Shown here in pieces: positions 22,601-28,722 of a DNA stretch of 28,722 nucleotides. Source of the DNA: a virus; the IMG/VR virus record IMGVR_UViG_3300031740_000128, positions 1-28,722 of that record; one strand, given 5' to 3'. Below the pieces are notes generated by a model. That model made no database searches, was not told the DNA's origin, and saw only the letters and a list, made by a program, of their open reading frames with translations. The stretch's first letter is position 1. Each line of letters opens with the position of its first letter. The position numbers were made by a program, and so were the translations under genes.

Positions 22601-25600
22601 GAAGTGATGAAAGTAGCCATGCTCCGTCTGCTTCGGAGGTTCGGCAAGTTTAGACTTGGACGTGTAGTCAGGAGGCCCGGCGAATTGGCCGGCATCGTCG
22701 CGCGGCTGAAGTTGGGAATGGTGGGTTACATCACTTTGCGGCTGGCCAGCTTCGCCCGGCTCACCACGCGCTGGCGCTGCTGCTGATTGTGCAGGACTCG
22801 CAGCAGTGTTTGTTTCGCCGGCGGCGTCAGTACGGTGTTCTCGGCTATACGCAAGGGTTTCGCTGATGAAGTCTTCGGGGATGCCATATCGCTGCGCTGT
22901 TTCATAGAAGGCCCTCTCATCGGCTGCTGTCGCGTCAGGCTCATGCAGACGATTCAACCACCGGGCGAATTCGGGATCATTCGCCGCGTCAGAGATTCTA
23001 TCATAATTCGCGCGGCCTGACTCATCTGCCTTCGATAAATATTCATGCTCCGACGCCGCCAGGTCATCGTCAATCTGCCGCTGGCGCGCTTCGTCTTGCT
23101 GCGAGTAGGTCTTTTGCCCCGCCGCGTCGCGCTCGACGGTTTCAAGCATATCGCTAATGGTTGCATCCTCTGGCAAGTACCCGGCTTCAACCATCGCTTC
23201 GCGCATCTTGTCCGGCGGCAGGCCGCGCGATCTGCTTCTCGACACAAGCCCGGTTGTTTCTGCTTCTTTGGGATTCAATCGACGGGTTTCGCCACTGTAC
23301 ATTTCATCGTACTGGATGCCGCCGCGCTCTCTCACAAACTGTGAGGCTGACTGCGGCCCGGATTCATCGCCGACCGTCAACCCTTTAGCTCTGGCCTGCT
23401 TGCGCAGATCGGCAAGAACGTTGCGCGCTTCTGATTGGCTCAACTCAGCAGCGCTCTTGCCGTACTGCTGGCGTGTGAGCGATTCGACCCTATCGCGGCC
23501 CAGCGCATCGGCCAGTTGCCCAAGGCTTGCTCGCTGATCGTCGCTCATTCGTGGCGCAGCGGCGCGCGCCAGCTCATCAGCCGTTGATAGCTTGCCCGTC
23601 GCCGGTCGCACATCACCAGGTTCAAGCGTGCGCATCTGCCCATCAGCCATCTGCACGCGCACCTTGCCAAACGGCGTGCTACTGACCGCGCCGGTCACCG
23701 TGCGGCCATTCAATTCAAATTCTACCCGCTTGCCCTTGTAGAAACTCTCATCACGCGCAGCTTGTGCCGCCTGCTCTTTGCCAGTCAATTCGCCGGTGAT
23801 TTGCCGCTTGGCCGTAGCAAATTCAAACCCCGCTTGTTTTCTCAGCGCCGCGCCGCGTTCACCGCCGGCGCGCTTGGCAAGCTCGATCTGCCGATCATAT
23901 CTCCCCTGCGCTTCATCAAGGGCGGCGATCTTCTCCGGGTCTGTCAATGTAACCTGCTTATCATTCACACTGACGACGCGCTCGTTTTGCCTGCCAGAGG
24001 CAGCTTGGGCGGGGCTCCGGGCGTCTGCGATTCGATCTTCTCTTCTGCCTCTGTCTTCTGCGGTGGGCCTGGTCGTGTCGCCGTTCTTCAACCAGTCGCG
24101 GAACTCGACAGGGGATTTGAACTCGCGAATAGGTCCGACTTTCCAGCCCTTCGTATAGTTCTCAGCGTAGCCGGCCCGCGCCGCCGGCTCATCAGGAAAT
24201 CCCAGCATGATTTTATGTTCATCGAAGCTGCCATCTTTGCCGAGTTGATCAACGACGAACACCGGACCGTTGTAGTCTTGCGGTGTGCCAGGCTTCACGA
24301 ACACATCAAGGTTTTCAGAGTCGGCACCGACCGTGCGTCGAATGTAGCCATAATGACTCTTGAGGGGTGGCCATTCAGGTTTGCGCGTCGAGCCTTGAGG
24401 GTTTTCAATCGTCACGTCGAGGCCAGCAATCCGAGTATGCCCCTTAACATAATTGCCCGCCTCTTTCATCGCCGCACTTGGTTCAGACAGGTCGTTAAGC
24501 GGCGAGGTGGCCGCCTCGTGCGCAGCCTGGTCGGTTGCGTCGATCAGTGCAGGCGTTTGTACTCCCTCTCGCGGCGGCGCGGCTCCCAGCCGTCCGATTG
24601 ATTCAGCCAGGCCCCGCTGTGACTGCGGCGGGTTCGCGAATGAGATCCCGGAATGATTGCCAAACTCATCAGTCAGCGCCGAGTACAGGTCAGCGGTTTC
24701 GGGATCATCGCCGCCGCGCACCACCTGTACGTGCTTGCCCTGCCGCAAGGCATCTTGGATCTCCCTGACTGTGCCCATCGCATCACTGCCGCGCGCGGTG
24801 ATCAGGACTCCGGCACGGCTTTCCGTTGGCGCAGCGACCGGCGCACTGGTCGGCTCTGCTGCCACGTCGCCTTTTCGGAGCCGAGGCATCCCGCCATAGG
24901 CCGGCTGGTCGCTTTCCTCTGCGGCGCGTTGCGCTTCATACTCGACGCGTGCAGCAGCTCCGGCGCGCGGATTGACCGCTTCGCGGCCCATCGCCGTCGC
25001 CATGCCTTCAGGTACATCGAAAGCCTGCATGCGCGGCGCGGCATCGGTAGGCACCGAATGCAAGCCACTCTCATCTTGACGGCCACCAGCGCCGGTCAGG
25101 TTCATCGCCCCGAATTGCACAGCCTGTGAGATTGCTTGCTGGTCTGTCGCGCCTTGCGCTTTGGCGATGCCGTAGCCGGTCACGGCACCGAGGCCAGCCC
25201 TCGCCCCGGCCTTTATCAAAACATCTTTCGCACCGTCGCCGACAGCGCCGGCCAGGGGCCGCAGCGGTTCAGCCGCGCCGATCATCGCCCCGGCCAGCGC
25301 CGCTTCTTTCAAGGCGTCCGCATCGGACGCGCCGCGCGCCTTCGCATTATGAAAAGCGAGATTCGCCCAATACGCCAGATGCACGGCTTTCCCTTCAGGC
25401 AGAAGTATTGAAGCAGCGACTTCAGGAGCCATCCTGCTGGTTGATTCTAAAATCTCTCCGTAGAGACCGGAAGGCTTGTGTAAATTCAATTCCTTTTGCG
25501 CCTTGCTGCTTACTTCATTCACGAGGCCATTGATTTGATCGTCGCGCCAGTTGAGTAAGTCACGGACGCCGGGGATGTGATAGAGCGGCGCATTAACCAA

Positions 25601-27181
25601 TTGCTGCGCGCCCTCTGCCGAGCGCATGACGCCGCCAACCCCTTGCGCCGCCGCGTTCATGCCGGTTGAAACATCATTAGCAGTTGAACCCTGCGCGCCG
25701 ACCATCTTCCTTGCCATCGGCAGCCAGGGCATCAGTGATTCAACCGTGCCAGCAATGAGACGAGGCGCAGCGCCAGGCGACACATTCAAGGCTTGCCGGA
25801 CATCTTCAGGCACCGGCCCTTGCTGCGCGCGCTCATAGGCTGCTTGCTCGCGTTGCTCCGGCGACAAGGCTGCTAGCCGTTCGAGCGTCGACTGATGCCA
25901 GCCCGCCATGCCTTCCTGATACTCGCGCCGGCGCTTGTCGTTGATCCAGCCCTGTGCATCCTGAATAGCCGATGAAGTCAGGCCGGGGATGTTGACGCGG
26001 CCCAACGCAGACGGGTCAGTCTGAGCGGCTTGCTTGACCGCCCGCGCCGCTTTCAGAGGATCACCATAGTTGGCGTAAAACGCCGACGGCGCATCCGGGT
26101 AGCCTTTATCCTTCGCGTACTGTTCGGCCTCCGAATCGGTGAAGCCGAGCGAGCGATAGACCCGCTTGCCGATCTCTTTCACGTCCGGCGTTTCATCGTC
26201 GCCGATGGTGATTTGCACCTTGCCGGCGAAAGGCTGCTCGCTCTGGCCGGCTCTCACCTGTGGAACGGCATGAGCATCTACTGGCGCGGTTGGTTGCGAG
26301 ACGCCCGTGGCCCTGCTAATTTCCGGCGTTACATCAGTCGCCGCCCTTTGCTTGATTGTGTAGCCCTGATTATACAGATCGGTCGTCGCGGCCAGCTCAT
26401 CGCCGGCGTACTTTTCTTTCGCTAGTTTCGCCAAGTCATCAGCAAAGATTTCTTTCGGCGGCACGGTCGAAGACGTAGCAGGCTGGTCATACTTCGACTT
26501 GATCGATTCCAGTGTGGAGAGCTGAGCGGGCGCAGCCGAGGCGTCAGGCTGGTCATACTTCGACTTGATCGATTCCAGTAAAGAGTTGCCCGTCGGTTGC
26601 GCAAATGGCTGCTGCCCATAACGGCCAACAGCCTGATTGTAAGCCTCATCACCGAGGATCGAGCGAACATAAGCATGCGTCTTTGGATTGCCGCGCGGGT
26701 TGCGCAAAGCTTTCTCTGCATCTTCAATGCCCGCATGATAGCCGGCGACCGAAAGCGCCTCATCACCGTCCCAACGCTTGTAGCTCCTGCCGAAATAATC
26801 CAGGCCGGCGCGGACATTCTGCTCCGGGTCGTTCACGTCATAGCCGAGAGCGCGGCCAGTGGCCGGCAATACCTGCATCGCGCCTCTCGCGCCCCTAGGA
26901 CTGGTCAGCACCGAGCCATCGGCGTTGTATTGCCTGCCGCCTGATTCCTGCCCCAACACTTTCAACGCCAGGTCCTCAGGGACGCCATATTGCGGTGCAA
27001 GGTCACGTACACGCGCTTGTACATCGAAAGCAGAGCGCGCCCGGCGCGGCTCGCGCAACGGCTGATCGCTTCGCGGCGCGTCCGCCTGGTCATACTTCGA
27101 TTTGATCGATTCCAGCAGGGATCCGCCCGCCGATTGATCGGCGGGCGGATCGGGCTCCATCTCACTCAGCGGCATGTTCAT
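19601..27181 (-). CDS. Giant polyvalent internal virion protein with SLT lytic transglycosylase
   Basis: This 2526-residue protein starts at ATG 27181 in an ATGA overlap with the upstream gene. Residues about 52-185 are a lytic transglycosylase domain with catalytic E79 (LGQESGG) and YHAG near 148. Three copies of LESIKSKYDQ lie at about 23-32, 202-211 and 224-233. At about 905-1035 is an inorganic-pyrophosphatase-like polyvalent domain (GNYVKGHTRIAGLDVTIENP … HYGYIRRTVGAD … HKIMLGFPDE). An SH3-like segment (about 1145-1190) and large-polyvalent-type regions at about 1600-1700 and 1740-2100 follow. A hydrophobic helix sits near 2240-2262. Such phage or plasmid polyvalent proteins are packaged and delivered with DNA. 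The likely role is cell-wall passage plus protection or takeover on entry. Ala/Arg/Asp-rich linkers separate the domains. Confidence 0.8.
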   Translation of the reverse strand: MNMPLSEMEPDPPADQSAGGSLLESIKSKYDQADAPRSDQPLREPRRARSAFDVQARVRDLAPQYGVPEDLALKVLGQESGGRQYNADGSVLTSPRGARGAMQVLPATGRALGYDVNDPEQNVRAGLDYFGRSYKRWDGDEALSVAGYHAGIEDAEKALRNPRGNPKTHAYVRSILGDEAYNQAVGRYGQQPFAQPTGNSLLESIKSKYDQPDASAAPAQLSTLESIKSKYDQPATSSTVPPKEIFADDLAKLAKEKYAGDELAATTDLYNQGYTIKQRAATDVTPEISRATGVSQPTAPVDAHAVPQVRAGQSEQPFAGKVQITIGDDETPDVKEIGKRVYRSLGFTDSEAEQYAKDKGYPDAPSAFYANYGDPLKAARAVKQAAQTDPSALGRVNIPGLTSSAIQDAQGWINDKRRREYQEGMAGWHQSTLERLAALSPEQREQAAYERAQQGPVPEDVRQALNVSPGAAPRLIAGTVESLMPWLPMARKMVGAQGSTANDVSTGMNAAAQGVGGVMRSAEGAQQLVNAPLYHIPGVRDLLNWRDDQINGLVNEVSSKAQKELNLHKPSGLYGEILESTSRMAPEVAASILLPEGKAVHLAYWANLAFHNAKARGASDADALKEAALAGAMIGAAEPLRPLAGAVGDGAKDVLIKAGARAGLGAVTGYGIAKAQGATDQQAISQAVQFGAMNLTGAGGRQDESGLHSVPTDAAPRMQAFDVPEGMATAMGREAVNPRAGAAARVEYEAQRAAEESDQPAYGGMPRLRKGDVAAEPTSAPVAAPTESRAGVLITARGSDAMGTVREIQDALRQGKHVQVVRGGDDPETADLYSALTDEFGNHSGISFANPPQSQRGLAESIGRLGAAPPREGVQTPALIDATDQAAHEAATSPLNDLSEPSAAMKEAGNYVKGHTRIAGLDVTIENPQGSTRKPEWPPLKSHYGYIRRTVGADSENLDVFVKPGTPQDYNGPVFVVDQLGKDGSFDEHKIMLGFPDEPAARAGYAENYTKGWKVGPIREFKSPVEFRDWLKNGDTTRPTAEDRGRREDRIADARSPAQAASGRQNERVVSVNDKQVTLTDPEKIAALDEAQGRYDRQIELAKRAGGERGAALRKQAGFEFATAKRQITGELTGKEQAAQAARDESFYKGKRVEFELNGRTVTGAVSSTPFGKVRVQMADGQMRTLEPGDVRPATGKLSTADELARAAAPRMSDDQRASLGQLADALGRDRVESLTRQQYGKSAAELSQSEARNVLADLRKQARAKGLTVGDESGPQSASQFVRERGGIQYDEMYSGETRRLNPKEAETTGLVSRSRSRGLPPDKMREAMVEAGYLPEDATISDMLETVERDAAGQKTYSQQDEARQRQIDDDLAASEHEYLSKADESGRANYDRISDAANDPEFARWLNRLHEPDATAADERAFYETAQRYGIPEDFISETLAYSREHRTDAAGETNTAASPAQSAAAPARGEPGEAGQPQSDVTHHSQLQPRDDAGQFAGPPDYTSKSKLAEPPKQTEHGYFHHFLHRQEGGQFFNDPAVKLALGLPESAKSSEVHSKLRDVLAPEIPGERPSLSRVSPDELRDWALERDLPDETIAKLDKARVAAKERVSRNVELGGRGDDHPQIVEWRTDLGERSNELSFGVNADRAMKAAAVLGYDLARSAKDFASWSKQMVDRLGERVKPLLRNVWDTVRGFAAGDEADAGDIDHLREKTARALENQKGAVSLDLLTLGMAPLVRKINADVRKLFAPDTLSDRAGVTGNAIRANRGAYERDVKAAESGLHSLRNAFLKMPERDQVDFLDRLQNRQPQPTPELQAAHDTLRNAYDAEVRRLPARQQVRFATDYLSTFWTDSEAARQFTDRWFQTHPRTDPPTVKDGLAAGLKPKSTNPVDVALWHYDTARRFRFGQDFMGEMQSKGLAEFVPPGKGPLHADWVEVDPRISTKTGDSAGSYHMPDDAARVVNAWLSPDIKSRDDLLGAGFRGLNRSNNWMNMFTLGWSAFHGSFTGLQSMFGQFNNALQHAQAGRLGRAAVEAAKIPVAPVLDVRLGHKIIAEYNRPGSQPPAIARMVDATMKAGGRPGEDRAFQTNFRKSFVEAVRAGDYPKAIKNSLGAVMEVGTAPILGGLVPRLKAAAFAKRAMLELDRLGPSASEDAQRGALSKQWDIVDDMFGQVVYDNSFANNAVKDVLKSTIGRFGWQYGTLRALGGAAAETAAAPARIVRAVANRSTVGNAPISDRAGYVMGMTLLTGIAGGITTALMTSEKPKGAKDYFFPRTGGTLDNGQPERIAFPTYASEAYNWLTAPGKTATHKISPALHLFNDLVVRNADFQNVQIRNPEDSIMQQAKDVAGYLGKQVLPISVQNIQKSKEQGQGTGRQVAGVFGIKSAPASVDESPALALTRSYVGDRLPSGVVTKEQMAKRQAMRELEKGFRNNVPMGKRSDELIRSGVVTDDDVDRAQDHAEMSPLEAGFKRLSYEQKLNVLDKATTEERKLLVPILDDAEDSLDNLPDAKAKQLQQRAKKYLP
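26483..27115 (-). repeat. Three dispersed 30-bp coding repeats (LESIKSKYDQ)
   Basis: A 30-base unit starting CTGGTCATACTTCGA on the plus strand occurs at 26483-26512, 26549-26578 and 27086-27115, the last with one base change. On the minus strand it encodes LESIKSKYDQ, twice preceded by Leu. Two copies are 66 bases apart, and the third lies on the other side of the transglycosylase domain. Near-identity of the DNA suggests recent duplication or gene conversion. Confidence 0.85.
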
Positions 27182-28722
27182 CGCTTGACCTTCGGCGCGC
27201 GGCCATAGTGGCGAGCGAATTCTCCCTCGTACATCGTGCGATCCTCCAGGCTCATCTTCGAATAGTTTTGCTGATACCAGGATTCATCTGCCGCCGCCTG
27301 CTGCGCAGGCGGTTGTGAAGCCGGACCAGGGCCGCCATGCTGATTACTTTGACCGACGCGCCGGTCTACCTCAGCTTTGAACGCCGGCGAATCTTCGGGC
27401 TTGACGCGCTTGGATCTCATGATCCGCTGGCGCTCTGCTTCTCCGGCATCGGCCCCATCGCGCGCCGCTCGCCTGATTTGCTTCTGTTCCGCAGCGGTCG
27501 GCGAGGCATTCGGGTTGGCCATATAACCATCCGAATCAATCAAGCCGCGTTGCTGAAATTCCGCTTTGACCTGTGACCGGATCTGCGCGGCGCGCTGTTC
27601 GTGATCGACAGAGGTTTTGGGCGTGATCGGCAACGTCCGCACGGCTGGAGGCTTGCCGCCCTTGCCCGGCGTCACCTCGAAAACTGTGTCATTACCCTGT
27701 GCATCTTTGCCTGATATGTAGTGCGGTGCAGGCTGCGTCGCATCTTGAATAACCGGGCCGCCCCCGTCGTAATTCACCGGATAACCCACCCCGTTCCTTA
27801 GCTGAACCGTTCGACCGTCTGGCCCCTTCACGTAGTGTTCGCCTGTATTCTGATTATGCCAGACAGTAGCCCCTTGCGGCATACCTGCGGCAATTGCAAT
27901 GCTATCGGGAACCTTTGACCCAGGAGCGGCATATTTTGCCCAGGCGTCGAAAGCGTCAAGCGCACGCTTCGCGGCATCATTCCTTGCCTGCGCATCGCGG
28001 CGCTCATCAAGAGATTGCATCGCGGAGTTCTTATAGTCCTCGTTAATCAACATCTGCCTGTCGGCGCGGTCGTTATCGAGCATGCGGTCGCTGAGGCTCA
28101 TCTCGGCACCGGCCTGGCCAAGCAGGCGCTGCTGCCTGCTGAAGCTGCGAGGCTCGACCGAGACGCGGTAATCGGCGCGCGGCCCGGCGGCTGGATCGAT
28201 GGCGTCTTCAACTCCCATAGCCAGCCCCGCAACCGGCCCGCCGCGCAATGCCGCCTTGCCCGTCGCTCCAAGCACGCCGAGCACGCGATGCCCAAAACCA
28301 TGCGGCGTGTGGGACTGAATATAGTCTTGCTCGCTGGGTAGCGCGGCTTTCTCAGTGAGATAGCCTTTGTATGACGGCAAGCTTTCCTGAAGGCGATCCT
28401 GCAAATACCCTTTCGGTAAGGGCGCTTGGCCGGCATCAAGGGAAGGACCGGGTATCGACAGCGGTGCAGGCGATACCACAGGCGGCTCGTTAAGCGGCGC
28501 AATCGTCACCGGCTGGGTTGTTGGTGGCTCTCGCAAAGGTCTCCAGCCGTCAGGCATGGCGGCTTGCTTCACTTCATTCAGATTGATTGCCGGCGGATCG
28601 ACCGCCTGCTTGACCGCGAGCGCCTGCATCGATGCGTCGGTCGGCTGCACGACGGGCGCGACAGGTTCAGTAAGCGGAATTACACGACGCGGGCGCGTCT
28701 CGATCAGTGGGAAATAAGACAT
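27178..28722 (-). CDS. Proline-rich virion-type protein upstream of the polyvalent gene, 514 aa
   Basis: The frame begins with ATG exactly at the right edge of the window, so the true start may lie further upstream. Residues 1-130 are Pro/Thr/Val-rich with PLTEP, PLREPP and PLNEPP repeats; a PLREP also occurs near the N-terminus of the next protein. A Gly/Ala-rich hydrophobic stretch follows (about 142-170, HRVLGVLGATGKAALRGGPVAGLAMGVEDA). Helical and Gln/Arg-rich segments make up the rest, with GEHYVKGPDGRTVQL near 295. The C-terminus is ESWYQQNYSKMSLEDRTMYEGEFARHYGR. No enzyme motif is recognised. It is coupled (ATGA) to the giant protein, so the two are probably co-packaged internal or ejection proteins; this is inferred from the neighbourhood. 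Confidence 0.65.
   Translation of the reverse strand: MSYFPLIETRPRRVIPLTEPVAPVVQPTDASMQALAVKQAVDPPAINLNEVKQAAMPDGWRPLREPPTTQPVTIAPLNEPPVVSPAPLSIPGPSLDAGQAPLPKGYLQDRLQESLPSYKGYLTEKAALPSEQDYIQSHTPHGFGHRVLGVLGATGKAALRGGPVAGLAMGVEDAIDPAAGPRADYRVSVEPRSFSRQQRLLGQAGAEMSLSDRMLDNDRADRQMLINEDYKNSAMQSLDERRDAQARNDAAKRALDAFDAWAKYAAPGSKVPDSIAIAAGMPQGATVWHNQNTGEHYVKGPDGRTVQLRNGVGYPVNYDGGGPVIQDATQPAPHYISGKDAQGNDTVFEVTPGKGGKPPAVRTLPITPKTSVDHEQRAAQIRSQVKAEFQQRGLIDSDGYMANPNASPTAAEQKQIRRAARDGADAGEAERQRIMRSKRVKPEDSPAFKAEVDRRVGQSNQHGGPGPASQPPAQQAAADESWYQQNYSKMSLEDRTMYEGEFARHYGRAPKVKR

Noticed and set aside
23762-24601. A plus-strand open frame of about 279 codons inside the giant gene
   Set aside because: It is antisense to the pyrophosphatase-like region, whose protein sequence is clearly patterned; the plus-strand text is not.
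1-28722. CRISPR array, tRNA or rRNA genes, integrase and attachment sites
   Set aside because: No regular repeat-spacer series, cloverleaf, ribosomal sequence or recombinase motif was seen by reading; a dedicated search could still find a tRNA.

Overview
The window looks like part of the genome of a tailed bacteriophage (Caudoviricetes), or a prophage derived from one. It is GC-rich and densely coding. Almost the whole virion and DNA-packaging module lies on the minus strand, with short plus-strand cassettes at the left end and near 18.9-19.5 kb. No sheath, tape-measure or baseplate genes are visible, and there is a giant internal-virion/ejection-type protein, so a short-tailed (podovirus-like) particle is plausible but unproven. 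The host is unknown. Three virion-region proteins carry Sec-type signal peptides ending just before Gln-rich N-termini, and the giant protein has a murein transglycosylase domain. Both would suit a diderm host, but neither identifies it.

Layout in minus-strand transcription order, right to left: a proline-rich virion-type protein (28722-27178); a 2526-residue polyvalent protein with an SLT transglycosylase and an inorganic-pyrophosphatase-like polyvalent domain (27181-19601); a small basic protein (18826-18581); a signal-peptide-bearing tail fibre (18506-16032); a small exported coiled-coil protein; a candidate small terminase with a Cys/His-HGG motif; the large terminase; three small or unknown proteins; a KTSC-domain protein; an AT-rich two-TM membrane protein that looks like a moron with its own promoter (11006-9969); the portal; two small virion proteins; the scaffold; the major capsid protein; and a second signal-peptide-bearing beta-rich protein. 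This set meets the left-hand plus-strand cassette at a strong 13-bp-stem bidirectional terminator (2489-2536).

The left plus-strand cassette (1-2518) contains small unknown genes, a tandem zinc-ribbon gene with a sigma-factor-like C-terminus that appears frameshifted at a GGGG run, and an AT-rich zinc-ribbon/multi-HTH/PD-(D/E)XK protein that looks like a homing-type endonuclease. A second plus-strand cassette of three tiny genes (18918-19545) interrupts the virion module.

The most notable signal is a non-coding 21-bp motif, CTTGACC / exactly 5 bases / CTTACACTC. It occurs five times, always in minus orientation, always between genes, and directly upstream of the scaffold, the portal (twice), the tail fibre and the small basic gene. 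It fits neither sigma-70 nor sigma-54 spacing. It looks like a phage-specific late promoter or activator site, and the zinc-ribbon/sigma-like protein in the left cassette is one speculative candidate for the factor that reads it. Other points of interest are candidate zinc knuckles in the small terminase, large terminase and portal, secretion signals on virion proteins, a nested RNA-like structure between the two portal promoters, and a portal start codon almost touching its promoter motif.
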